Shown here in pieces: positions 25,464 to 33,420 of a stretch of 64,000 bases of DNA. Each line of letters begins with the position of its first letter. Within the stretch, counting starts at the first letter, position 1. The position numbers and the translations under genes are program-made. The notes beneath the pieces were generated by a model that was given only the letters and a program-made list of their open reading frames with translations, was not told the origin of the DNA and searched no databases. Origin of the DNA: VXYL01 sp965116345 (GTDB taxonomy: Bacteria > Pseudomonadota > Gammaproteobacteria > Pseudomonadales > Azotimanducaceae); contig OZ220680.1 in assembly GCA_965116345.1 (NCBI GenBank), positions 3,162,001-3,226,000 on the forward strand. The letters run 5' to 3'.

Positions 25464-26779
25464 ACACGTCGGCGGCGCCCGCTTCGGTGTTTCGCACCGC
25501 GGAAGGACTCGGCGTCTGGGAACACCGTGGCAAGGTCGCCGCGGTGGGTATCGGCCACTCGCCGACGGCACGTCGTTGGGACGGCACACCCGCGAACTCG
25601 GTGGGAGGCATCAGCCTGGCCGCGCTGCGCGGGGCCATCGAGGACGCCGGCGTCGACCCGGCGGAAGTGGATGGCCTGGTCATGGATCCGACCACGACCA
25701 CGGGTGCTTTCTGGCCCCAGGACAAGCCGCTGCCGTGGGATACGATCAACGCCTACGAGCGGACCGACGACCCGCTGGACGGCATCACGCGCCTCAGTGC
25801 CGAGTGGATACTGAAGAACATGCCGGAGTTGAACGGCGTGCGATTCACCAGCTACGGCATGGTTTGCATGTCCACGGCCATCTGCGTGGCCGCACAGGCC
25901 GTCGGCGACGGTCGGGCGCACACCTGCCTGGTGCTGAAGAGCTGGCACAACCTCGAGGGCCGCTACTCCCAGGGCGGCGCCAACGCGGGCGCCGCAGTGC
26001 CGGGATCGAGCGCCATCCGCTCGCTCTGGGGGACGCCCGCCTGCTTCGGCACGGCGGTGCAGTTCGCCGAGTACTGCCGCAAGTACGGCAAGAGCCACGA
26101 CATGATGGCGCCGTTCATCGCGAACTCGCGACAGAACGGGCTCAAGTTCCCGGAGGGCTACTGGGCGCAGCACCGGCCCGAGGAGATCACCGCCGAGGAC
26201 TACAAGGCGGCGCGCTGGATCGCCAAACCGGCCAACCTGTTCGACAACGACATGCCGATCATGGTCTCGGCGGCGTACCTCTTCACCACCGCCGAACGCG
26301 CGCGCCACCTCAAGCAGAAGCCGGTCTACATCCTGAACCACGCGTCGAGCCGTACCCGGCCGCGCAGCCTGACACCGACGCTGGACGAAGTGGAGGAGGA
26401 CACCGCGCGAACGGCACGGAAGATCTACGAAGGCGCGGGCATCACAGCCGCCGACCTGTCGTTCGAGAACATGTACGACGGCTTCACGCAGTTCCACCAG
26501 TTCCACATCGAGGGGCTCGGCTACCGCGGGCTCAAGTTCGGCGAGGCCCTCGACTTCTACCAGACGGACATCAGCATCAGTGGACCGAATCCGGTACAGC
26601 CGAGCGGTGGCAACATCGGTTGCGGACGCAGCCGCTTCTGGATGCACACGGACTGCATCCAGCAACTGCAGCAGCGGGCGGGCGAGCGCCAGGTCACGGG
26701 CGTCAAGCCGGAAGTCGCGGTGTCGGGCGGGCCGATGCCCCTCGGCGGCGACTACACGGTCTGGAGCTCGACGCCGTGA
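25460..26779 (+). CDS. thiolase-fold (SCP2/Ltp-like) acyltransferase or aldolase
   Basis: The 439-residue thiolase-fold protein carries the cysteine-containing GMVCMSTAICVAA in place of the active-site strand, the FENMYDGFTQFHQFHIEGLGY region and the C-terminal GGNIGCGRSRFW loop. It resembles lipid-transfer-protein thiolases rather than degradative FadA. Overlap with the DUF35 gene suggests an obligate heteromer acting on a CoA ester, perhaps retro-aldol cleavage. The small HAD gene overlaps its stop. Confidence 0.87.
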   Translation: MNTSAAPASVFRTAEGLGVWEHRGKVAAVGIGHSPTARRWDGTPANSVGGISLAALRGAIEDAGVDPAEVDGLVMDPTTTTGAFWPQDKPLPWDTINAYERTDDPLDGITRLSAEWILKNMPELNGVRFTSYGMVCMSTAICVAAQAVGDGRAHTCLVLKSWHNLEGRYSQGGANAGAAVPGSSAIRSLWGTPACFGTAVQFAEYCRKYGKSHDMMAPFIANSRQNGLKFPEGYWAQHRPEEITAEDYKAARWIAKPANLFDNDMPIMVSAAYLFTTAERARHLKQKPVYILNHASSRTRPRSLTPTLDEVEEDTARTARKIYEGAGITAADLSFENMYDGFTQFHQFHIEGLGYRGLKFGEALDFYQTDISISGPNPVQPSGGNIGCGRSRFWMHTDCIQQLQQRAGERQVTGVKPEVAVSGGPMPLGGDYTVWSSTP

Positions 26780-27120
26780 TCCTGATCAGCTTCGACATCG
26801 ACGGGACCTTGGAGGAGGGCGACCCTCCGGGAATTCTCACCATGGACTTCGTCCGCCAAGTCAAGGACCAGGGGCTGCTCGTCGGCAGTTGCTCGGACCG
26901 TCCGCTCAGCGCCCAGCGCGCCCTGTGGCAACGGCACGGCATCGAGGTCGACTTCACCGTCTCGAAACACATGCTCGGCGAGGTCAAGGCGACTTTCGAT
27001 GCCGAGGGCTACTACCACATCGGCGACCGCGAGGACTTGGACAAGCGGCCTGCGGAACAAGCCGGCTTCCGTTTTCTCTGGCCCCACGAGGCGGCGGCGA
27101 TGCCGTGGACAACCGCGTGA
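26776..27120 (+). CDS. short HAD-like protein
   Basis: The 114-residue protein begins with ILISFDIDGTLEEGDPPG, a HAD motif I (DxD), then GSCSDRPLSAQR (motif II-like Ser) and HIGDREDLDKRPAEQAGF (motif IV-like). No separate cap domain is present, so it is about half normal HAD size. GTG 26776 overlaps the thiolase stop. Role unknown; it might be a phosphatase or a degenerate subunit. Confidence 0.72.
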   Translation: MILISFDIDGTLEEGDPPGILTMDFVRQVKDQGLLVGSCSDRPLSAQRALWQRHGIEVDFTVSKHMLGEVKATFDAEGYYHIGDREDLDKRPAEQAGFRFLWPHEAAAMPWTTA

Positions 27121-27205
27121 ATGAACCGACGCTCGCTTGTACGCCGGCTAGGCAGACGCGACAATCGACCACGGCATCCGCACACATCGGCCGCACGGAT
27201 AGGAC

Positions 27206-27421
27206 ATGGTTCGAGACACGCAACGGCTTCGCGATTTCGAGGCGCGTTATCGGCGCCAGGCCTACCGCGATATGACCTACCGGGAAGCCCTGGCAATCTT
27301 CGAGGCGCTGTGGGTGGAGGCCCGCGAAATGAGGGACGACCTCGGCGTCGATTGGCGGGTGGACCTCGAAGTTGACCTGAAGGTCGCGCGAGCGCTCAAT
27401 GGCCTCCCGCCAACGACCTGA
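27206..27421 (+). CDS. small hypothetical protein upstream of nucleotidyltransferase
   Basis: The 71-residue, mostly helical, charged protein (MVRDTQRLRDFEARYRRQAYRDMTYREALAIFEALW...) is not recognised. It overlaps the nucleotidyltransferase gene by 23 bases and ends inside it. Small helical genes in front of AbiEii-like nucleotidyltransferases are often antitoxins or partners, so that is the likely role by position only. Confidence 0.6.
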   Translation: MVRDTQRLRDFEARYRRQAYRDMTYREALAIFEALWVEAREMRDDLGVDWRVDLEVDLKVARALNGLPPTT

Positions 27422-27986
27422 GTTCGACCGTCTTCTCGCGGCGGTTTCCCGTGAACTGACGCGACGGGGAGTCTCCCACATGCTCATCGGCGGCCAGGCG
27501 GTCCTTCTCCACGGTGCGCCTCGGCTGACGGAGGACATCGACGTATCGTTGAGCGTCGGGCCGGAAGACGTGGCGACCGTGGAAGCTGTATGCCGAGCCG
27601 CCGACCTCGAGTCGCTGGTGGCGAATCCGGTCGAATTCGCGCGCGAGACCTTTGTGCTGCCGGCCCGGAGTCAATCGAGTGGGATCCGCGTCGACTTCAT
27701 CTTTTCGAATACCGATTTCGAGAGGCTGGCCGTCGACCGCGCCGTGGGCGTTCGTCTGTCCGGGGAAACGGTCCCGTTCGCCTCGCCCGAGGACCTCCTC
27801 CTGTTGAAGCTGTTTGCGGGACGTGCGCGGGACATCGAGGATGCCCGGTCAGTGGTTGACCGGCAGGCACCGCACCTGGACTGGTCCTACCTCGAACGCT
27901 GGGCGCAAAGGTTTGCCGAAATCCCGGGACGCGAGGACCTGCCGAAGCGATTGGCGGAATTGCGCAGCGATAGGAGTGGCGCGTAG
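27399..27986 (+). CDS. AbiEii-like nucleotidyltransferase
   Basis: The 195-residue protein has the polymerase-beta nucleotidyltransferase core: MLIGGQAVLLHGAPRLTEDIDVSL (the GG and DxD motif, about residues 27-50) and the SPEDLLLLKLFAGRARDIEDARSVV helix common to AbiEii/AbiGii and DUF6036 proteins. Such proteins modify tRNA or other targets as toxins or act in defence. Paired with the small gene at 27206 it may form a type IV-like toxin/antitoxin. Two acidic metal ligands are intact. Confidence 0.8.
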   Translation: MASRQRPEFDRLLAAVSRELTRRGVSHMLIGGQAVLLHGAPRLTEDIDVSLSVGPEDVATVEAVCRAADLESLVANPVEFARETFVLPARSQSSGIRVDFIFSNTDFERLAVDRAVGVRLSGETVPFASPEDLLLLKLFAGRARDIEDARSVVDRQAPHLDWSYLERWAQRFAEIPGREDLPKRLAELRSDRSGA

Positions 27987-28015
27987 TCGCACCCGACAGT
28001 CGTTGCTCGAAGGCG

Positions 28016-30253
28016 TCACACACGTAGGTCGTGTTTGGCGACCGGCAACTCCCTGACACGGACCCCGATCGCGTCGTGGATCGCGTTCGCGAGCGCCGGG
28101 GCCAGCGGTGGTGTGCCGGGTTCGCCGGCGCCGCCGAGCGGGCCGCCACTGTTCACGATCACCGTCTCGACCACCGGCATCTCGTCCATGCGCAGCATCG
28201 GGTAGTCGTGGAAGTTGCTCTGCTTGACGCGTCCGCGCTCGATGCTGATCTCGCCGTGCAGGGCCGCGGTCAGGGCGTAGACGATGCCGCTCTCCATCTG
28301 CGCGGTCAGGCCGTCCGGATTGACCGCGGTGCCGGCGTCCACGGCACAGACCACGCGCTCGACGCGTAGCTTGCCGTCGTTGATGGCGACCTCGGCCACC
28401 TCGGCGACGATGCTGCCGAACGACTCGTGCAGGGCGATGCCCCGGCCTCGGCCCTTGCCGAGAGGTTGGCCCCAGCCGGCTTTCTCGGCGGCCGCGTCGA
28501 GCACCTTGCGGTGGCGGGGCGCATGGTTGAGCAGGCGGCGGCGGAACGGGTACGGGTCTTCGCCTGCCAGATTGGCCAGCTCGTCGATGAACGACTCGGT
28601 GAAGAAGGCGTGCTGCGAGTGGTCGACGGCGCGCCACACGCCGAACGGGACGTGGGTCGGGCTCGCCACCGAGGCGATGCGCTGGTTGGCGATGGCGTAG
28701 GGGATGCGCGGCGCTTCGGCCGGTTCGTGCTTGTCGACGTAGAGGTTCATCCACACGGTGGGGTGGCCGCTGTCGTTCAAGGCGCCGCGGAAGCGGCTGG
28801 TCACCGCCGGTCGGTAGCGATCCTGGGCGATGTCTTCCTCGCGGGACCAGACGAGTTTGGTCGGCGCACCCACGGCCTTCGCGATGCGCGCGGCCTGCAC
28901 CACGTAGTCCTGGACCGAACGGCGTCCGAACGCGCCGCCGAGATAGGCGTTGTGGACGATCACGGCGTCGGCCTCCATGCCGAGCGCGTCGGCCGCGGCC
29001 GCGCGGGCGCCCAGGGGGTTCTGGGTACCGGTCCAGATCTCGCAGATGCCGTCGTGCAGCCATGCGGTGCAGTTCAACGGTTCCATCGGCGCGTGGGCCA
29101 GGTAGGGAACCCGGTACTCGGCCTCGATCCGGCGGGCGGCGGTGGCGAGGGCATCGTCGACGTCGCCCCGGTCGACCTCGACGTCACCGTTCGACTCGAT
29201 CTCGGCCTGGGCGAGGTCGCGTTCGAACTGCGCGTAGATGGCCCCCTGGTCCACCTCATCGCGACCGCCGTTGTCCCACTCGACTTGCAGTGCCGCGAGT
29301 CCTCGGTTGGCATTCCAGTAACCGTCGGCGACCACCGCGACAAGGTCGTCGAGGGGGACCACCTGTTCGACGCCGGGCTGAAGCACCGTCTCGGTGACGT
29401 CGATCATGCCGACCTTGCCGCCGAAGACGGGTGACGAGCGCACCGTCGCGACCTTCATCCCGGGCAGTTGGGCGTCGATGCCGAATGGCGCGCTGCCGTC
29501 GACCTTGGCGGGTATGTCCGTGCGCGGCACGGACTTGCCGATCAGGGTGAACGCCTCGGGGTCCTTGAGTTTCGGTTTCGACGAAGGGGTGAATTCCGCC
29601 GCTGGCGCCGCGAATGCCGCGTAGGTGTCGCTGCGACCGCTGCCCGGATGTGAAATGCGGCTCCCGGCGAGTACGAGTTCGCGCACCGGCACGTCCCATT
29701 CCGCGGACGCCGCCTTCGCCAGCATCTCCCGCGCCGCCGCGCCCGCGACGCGCATGCCGTGTGCCCCCGTGGCGCGTACGCTGAGGCTGCCACCGGTGAT
29801 CTGCAGATCCATCGCCTGGGTGAGCTTGAGAAAGATCCCGTCCACTGTGCCGACCAGCGCCCGGGGAATCTGCGCATCGCCGAACAGGAACCCCCGGGGC
29901 AGGGCGTAGTTGGCGTATTCGTCGTGGGCCGGCGCCTCCATGACGTCGACGAGATTCCAGTCGGCATCCAGTTCGTCGGCGAGCATCTGCGCCAGCGCCG
30001 TGTGCACGCCCTGGCCCATCTCGGCGTGGGGGACGATGGCGACGACCCGGTTGTCGGCGGCGATCTTCACCCAGATGTTGAGCAGCGATTCGCCGTCGTC
30101 GGCGACCAGTTCCCGGATGCGCGGGGCGCGGTGGCCGGGCCGGATGGCGACCCCCACGATGAGGGCACCGCCCGCGACGACTCCCGCCGTGATCAGGCCG
30201 CGGCGTGTCCACTTGCCGAGACGGCTGGCTTTTTCAGCCTTGTCGTCAGCCAT
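28016..30253 (-). CDS. molybdopterin-binding large subunit (isoquinoline 1-oxidoreductase-like)
   Basis: The 745-residue protein belongs to the xanthine dehydrogenase family large subunits of the IorB type. It has an N-terminal TRRGLITAG segment followed by a hydrophobic stretch (twin-arginine-like export signal, residues about 16-40), HAEMGQGVHTALAQMLADEL, and the C-terminal GGPLGGAGEPGTPPLAPALANAI loop with the catalytic glutamate. With the iron-sulfur subunit encoded upstream it should hydroxylate an N-heteroaromatic or aldehyde substrate and donate electrons to the membrane. Start ATG 30253 overlaps the small-subunit gene by 8 bases. Confidence 0.9.
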   Translation of the reverse strand: MADDKAEKASRLGKWTRRGLITAGVVAGGALIVGVAIRPGHRAPRIRELVADDGESLLNIWVKIAADNRVVAIVPHAEMGQGVHTALAQMLADELDADWNLVDVMEAPAHDEYANYALPRGFLFGDAQIPRALVGTVDGIFLKLTQAMDLQITGGSLSVRATGAHGMRVAGAAAREMLAKAASAEWDVPVRELVLAGSRISHPGSGRSDTYAAFAAPAAEFTPSSKPKLKDPEAFTLIGKSVPRTDIPAKVDGSAPFGIDAQLPGMKVATVRSSPVFGGKVGMIDVTETVLQPGVEQVVPLDDLVAVVADGYWNANRGLAALQVEWDNGGRDEVDQGAIYAQFERDLAQAEIESNGDVEVDRGDVDDALATAARRIEAEYRVPYLAHAPMEPLNCTAWLHDGICEIWTGTQNPLGARAAAADALGMEADAVIVHNAYLGGAFGRRSVQDYVVQAARIAKAVGAPTKLVWSREEDIAQDRYRPAVTSRFRGALNDSGHPTVWMNLYVDKHEPAEAPRIPYAIANQRIASVASPTHVPFGVWRAVDHSQHAFFTESFIDELANLAGEDPYPFRRRLLNHAPRHRKVLDAAAEKAGWGQPLGKGRGRGIALHESFGSIVAEVAEVAINDGKLRVERVVCAVDAGTAVNPDGLTAQMESGIVYALTAALHGEISIERGRVKQSNFHDYPMLRMDEMPVVETVIVNSGGPLGGAGEPGTPPLAPALANAIHDAIGVRVRELPVAKHDLRV

Positions 30254-30713
30254 CGGTATCGCGCTCCCCGGCCGCCCGCTTGATCGCCCGCCGGATGCGG
30301 GCATAGGTGCCGCAGCGGCAGATGTTGCCCCGCATGGCGACATCGATGTCGGCGTCGGTCGGTGCGGCGTTGTGCGCGAGCAGGGCGGCGGCGGACATGA
30401 TCTGGCCGGATTGGCAGTAGCCGCATTGGGGGACCTGCTCGTCGATCCACGCCTGCTGCAGCGGATGGCGCGTGCCGTTCCCGGCGAGCCCCTCGATGGT
30501 CGTGACGGATCGTCCGGCGGCCGCGCTGAGCGGTGTCGTGCAGGAGCGAACCGGCGCACCGTCGAGGTGCACCGTGCAGGCACCGCACTGGGCGATGCCG
30601 CAGCCGAACTTGGTCCCGGTGAGCCCCAGCTCCTCGCGGATCACCCACAGGAGGGGCATGTCGGGGTCGGCCTCAACCCCGCGCGCAACGCCGTTCACCT
30701 CGAGTTCCGTCAC
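30246..30713 (-). CDS. [2Fe-2S] small subunit (isoquinoline 1-oxidoreductase-like)
   Basis: The 155-residue protein carries two [2Fe-2S] clusters: the plant-ferredoxin type GCGIAQCGACTVHLDG...C, and the helical CGYCQSGQIMSA with MRGNICRCGTY. This is the standard IorA/CoxS arrangement that relays electrons from the molybdenum site. No FAD-subunit gene lies here, consistent with cytochrome-linked IorAB enzymes. It is the first gene of a minus-strand pair whose partner starts 8 bases before its stop. Confidence 0.93.
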   Translation of the reverse strand: MTELEVNGVARGVEADPDMPLLWVIREELGLTGTKFGCGIAQCGACTVHLDGAPVRSCTTPLSAAAGRSVTTIEGLAGNGTRHPLQQAWIDEQVPQCGYCQSGQIMSAAALLAHNAAPTDADIDVAMRGNICRCGTYARIRRAIKRAAGERDTDG

Positions 30714-30751
30714 GTCAGTTTCCTCCTCGCGACGCTACCGATCGTACCGGC

Positions 30752-31669
30752 TCACTCGGTGTCGTGTCGCTGCAACAGCGCGCCGATGACCGTGTCGAGA
30801 TCCGCGCCGCCCTCTACGTGCTTCAGGCCCGCCATGCGCGAGTAGATCTCGGCCGCCGCCTTGTGGAACTGATCCGGGAGTCCGGCTTCGGCGAAGGTCG
30901 AGGCGATTTCCAGCATTTCGCCCTCGAAACGCCACGCCTTGGGCGATGTGGACTTGGCGGTGCCAGCACTGCGTGCGCCCAGGCCCGCCTGCGAAACGTC
31001 CCACTCCGCGAGCAGTTGGTCCGTTACACCGTTGCTCTTGGCGAGTGCGCGGATTCCCAGCAGCAGCGCCGAGGACCCCTTGGTGAAGGCGGCGTAGCAC
31101 ATCTTGAGGGCCGAGGCTGCGCCCACACCCCCGTCGATCGCGCGGGCGTCCACCAGCGTGCCTTCGAACAGGGCGGCGACGGTTTCCGCCTGCGGTCCCG
31201 ACAGGTACATGCGCGTAACCCCGGGGCGCCAGGCGGGTGGGCCGATGATGCCGCCGTCCACCAGGCGTTCACCGTGGAGACCCTCGATCCGCCTGGCCGT
31301 CGCCGGGGACACGGCGTTGGCATCCACGTAGATGCCTTCGAAGCCGGTATCGGCAACCTGGGTGGCCAGCTCGACGGCCGCCTCCGGTGGACAGACCGAA
31401 AACGCGATCTCGGCATCGGCGAGCGCCTCCGACAGGTGCTCGGCCTCCTCGAGACCGGCCCGTTCGGCCCGTTCCCGGGTCGCTTCGCTGCGCCCGGCGG
31501 ATACCCACGTCACGTCGTGGCCATTGCTGGTTAGGGACATGCGCCGTAGAGGTTTCGCGCCAGCGGAACTTCCACCCATCGGCAAGGATGTGCCGCGACC
31601 GTCAGGTCGCACTAGCGCCGCGCCGATGGATGCCCCCATGGCGCCGGGATGGAGCAGCACGACGGTCAT
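30752..31669 (-). CDS. DUF1932 NAD(P)-binding dehydrogenase with an in-frame insertion
   Basis: The 305-residue protein resembles 6-phosphogluconate-dehydrogenase-like NAD(P) enzymes: N-terminal LHPGAMGASIGAALV, then GHDVTWVSAGRSEATRERAE, and the C-terminal DUF1932 helices. Between those two Rossmann strands sit about 28 extra residues (21-48, DNA 31526-31609) that have no place in the fold and are rich in Arg, Ser and Gly. The frame is kept, so the protein may still fold with a surface loop, or it may be dead. ATG 31669 overlaps the stop of the M20 gene. Confidence 0.85.
   Translation of the reverse strand: MTVVLLHPGAMGASIGAALVRPDGRGTSLPMGGSSAGAKPLRRMSLTSNGHDVTWVSAGRSEATRERAERAGLEEAEHLSEALADAEIAFSVCPPEAAVELATQVADTGFEGIYVDANAVSPATARRIEGLHGERLVDGGIIGPPAWRPGVTRMYLSGPQAETVAALFEGTLVDARAIDGGVGAASALKMCYAAFTKGSSALLLGIRALAKSNGVTDQLLAEWDVSQAGLGARSAGTAKSTSPKAWRFEGEMLEIASTFAEAGLPDQFHKAAAEIYSRMAGLKHVEGGADLDTVIGALLQRHDTE
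31526..31609 (-). repeat. 84-bp in-frame insertion in the DUF1932 gene
   Basis: The extra segment encodes RPDGRGTSLPMGGSSAGAKP and then LRRMSLTS, between the first beta-alpha unit and the GHDVTW strand. Its edge carries GCGACC-GTCA-GGTCGC (plus strand 31595-31610), and its GCGGCACATCC core resembles the hairpin at 33362-33381. This looks like a small palindromic element that inserted without breaking the frame. Confidence 0.5.
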
Positions 31670-33141
31670 CGGCGATAGTCCAGCGGTGGATCGCGATCAC
31701 CGAGCAGGGGTCGATACTCGAAGTCCTCACCGCGGCGCTCGTGGAACTCCGACGTGGCCTTGGCGATGAGATCGGGCTTCTCGATGAGTTCGCGCGCCGT
31801 CTCGGCGAGGATCTTCGCGGCCAGCATCATGCCCTTGTGGCCGATGCTCATGCCACCGGCCGCGACCGCCTGCCAGCTGTGGGCGCTGGTCCCGGGAACC
31901 CAGGTGGCGGCACCGAATCCGGCGGTGGGCACGGTCCAGCTGACGTCGCCGACGTCGGTGGAGCCCGTCTTCTGGCGGAACTCGAAGGGCTGGGTCTCGC
32001 GCGCCCAGGACAGCGGCCGGACGCTGCCGAACAGCGACTTCTGGATCGCCTCGGCGAAGGTCGTCTCGGCCTCGTCGTAGTCGACACCGCCCGCCGCTTT
32101 CAGCCGCCCGTGGATGACCTTGGCAAGGGTCTCGTTGGGCAGCAGCGGAAAGTTGCCGTGCATGACCTCGTAGCTCATGTGCGTCCCGGTGCCCTGGGCG
32201 GCGCCTTCGGCGGCCGCGACCACCCGTTCGAACAGTTCGTTGACGGTCTCCGGGCGCGGGTGGCGCACGTAGTAGTAGGCTTGGGCGCGCTCCGGGACGA
32301 TGTTGGGTGCGCGGCCACCGTCGGTGATGACGTAGTGCATGCGGGCGGTGCTCGGCATGTGCTCGCGCATCAGGTTGGTCATGTGGTTCATCGCCTCGAC
32401 GCCGTCGAGCGCGGACCGTCCCCGGTGCGGCGACGCGGCGGCATGCGCGGCGATGCCGCGGAACGTGAACCGCGCCGACTTGTTGGCGTTACTGCTCTCG
32501 GGGACGGCGATGTTGCGGTCGTTGGGGTGCCAGTGCAGGGCGACATCGACATCGTCGAACATCCCTGCCCGGGTCAGGTAGACCTTGCCGGAACCACCTT
32601 CCTCGGCAGGCGTGCCGTACACGCGCACGGTGCCCGACGTGCCGTTGGCCGTCAGCCAGTCGGTGATGGCGATCGCGGCGGTCGCCGAGGCGCTGCCGAA
32701 CAAGTGGTGACCGCAGGCGTGGCCGGCACCGTCCTCGACCACGGGCTCTCTGCGCGTGACAGGTGCCTGGGAAAGTCCGGGGAGTGCGTCGTACTCCGCG
32801 AGCAACGCGATCACCGGCTTGCCGCTGCCACGCGTGGCGACGAAGGATGTCGGCATTCCCGCGACGCCGGTTTCCACCTCGAAGCCGTTGTCGGCGAGGT
32901 AGTCGGCGAGCCGTGCGGAGCTCCGCGTCTCCAGGTAGCCGAGCTCGGCGTAGTCGAAGATGTCCGAAGCGATCGCGATGGCCTGGTCGCGACGGGCGTC
33001 GACGAGTTCGCCGACGTCTGCCGCCCAAGCGGGCCACGCGGCGATCACGCCGATGAATGCGGTGCGAGCGGACAAATTCCCATCTCCCCGGCTGGTCCCG
33101 AGTCGTTGCGGCAACATACGGAACGCGGATAGGCAATTCAA
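31666..33141 (-). CDS. secreted M20 peptidase/amidohydrolase (AbgB-like)
   Basis: The protein of up to 491 residues has the M20 zinc motifs: LLAEYDALPG, GHACGHHLFGSASA, TPAEEGGSGKVYL and a dimerisation domain. It is closest in look to p-aminobenzoyl-glutamate hydrolase subunit B. A signal-like stretch (LSARTAFIGVIAAWPAWA) precedes the mature part; the first ~20 residues from 33141 look unconserved, and a TTG start about codon 23 is plausible. It hydrolyses an amide or amino-acid conjugate, probably in the periplasm. Its stop overlaps the DUF1932 start. Confidence 0.87.
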   Translation of the reverse strand: MNCLSAFRMLPQRLGTSRGDGNLSARTAFIGVIAAWPAWAADVGELVDARRDQAIAIASDIFDYAELGYLETRSSARLADYLADNGFEVETGVAGMPTSFVATRGSGKPVIALLAEYDALPGLSQAPVTRREPVVEDGAGHACGHHLFGSASATAAIAITDWLTANGTSGTVRVYGTPAEEGGSGKVYLTRAGMFDDVDVALHWHPNDRNIAVPESSNANKSARFTFRGIAAHAAASPHRGRSALDGVEAMNHMTNLMREHMPSTARMHYVITDGGRAPNIVPERAQAYYYVRHPRPETVNELFERVVAAAEGAAQGTGTHMSYEVMHGNFPLLPNETLAKVIHGRLKAAGGVDYDEAETTFAEAIQKSLFGSVRPLSWARETQPFEFRQKTGSTDVGDVSWTVPTAGFGAATWVPGTSAHSWQAVAAGGMSIGHKGMMLAAKILAETARELIEKPDLIAKATSEFHERRGEDFEYRPLLGDRDPPLDYRR

Positions 33142-33300
33142 TGAGAGAGCGGGACCAAGTCCGCCGACTGCACTCGCGCTGGAGATTTCCTCCGTTGCGA
33201 CAGCGGCTCGATCCCGCTCCTGTTTTCTTTGACCACCGGCGTTGCCGCAGGTTCGTTTGGAGCGGGCGTGAGGCGACGTGTTGCGGCCCTATAAATGTTC

Positions 33301-33326
33301 TGATCAAGCCATCCTTGGCTTGGTCA
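33301..33326. repeat. hairpin of the TCAAGCCA/TGGCTTGR type
   Basis: TGATCAAGCCA (33301-33311) pairs with TGGCTTGGTCA (33316-33326), 11 bp with one wobble and a 4-base loop. A relative with a perfect 9-bp stem lies at 34659-34682 (ATCAAGCCC/GGGCTTGAT). Together they look like a REP-type extragenic palindrome family. Confidence 0.6.
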
Positions 33327-33361
33327 GAAACGCAAAAACAAGAGCGCGGTCTTTGAATTTG

Positions 33362-33381
33362 GCGGCACATCCCTGTGCCGC
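33362..33381. repeat. perfect GCGGCACA/TGTGCCGC hairpin
   Basis: An 8-bp perfect stem with a TCCC loop, in the same intergenic region as two other hairpins. Its GCGGCACATCC half also occurs, with one change, inside the insertion at 31526-31609. Confidence 0.6.
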
Positions 33382-33391
33382 GCTGCCGCGC

Positions 33392-33420
33392 TAGGGAGGG
33401 TCTCAATCAGACCTTCCCTA
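33392..33420. repeat. back-to-back IS5-end-like hairpin after the serine hydrolase gene
   Basis: TAGGGAGGGTCT (33392-33403) pairs with AGACCTTCCCTA (33409-33420) across a 5-base loop, 12 bp with one wobble. The right half is the complement of the 16-bp repeat at 19435-19450. Two inward-facing copies separated by 5 bases look like a MITE-type remnant of an IS5-group insertion; it could also act as a transcript end for the minus-strand gene whose stop is inside it. Confidence 0.55.

Noticed and set aside
28427..29434. Plus-strand frame inside the molybdenum hydroxylase gene
   Set aside because: No domain, and it lies fully opposite a conserved enzyme.
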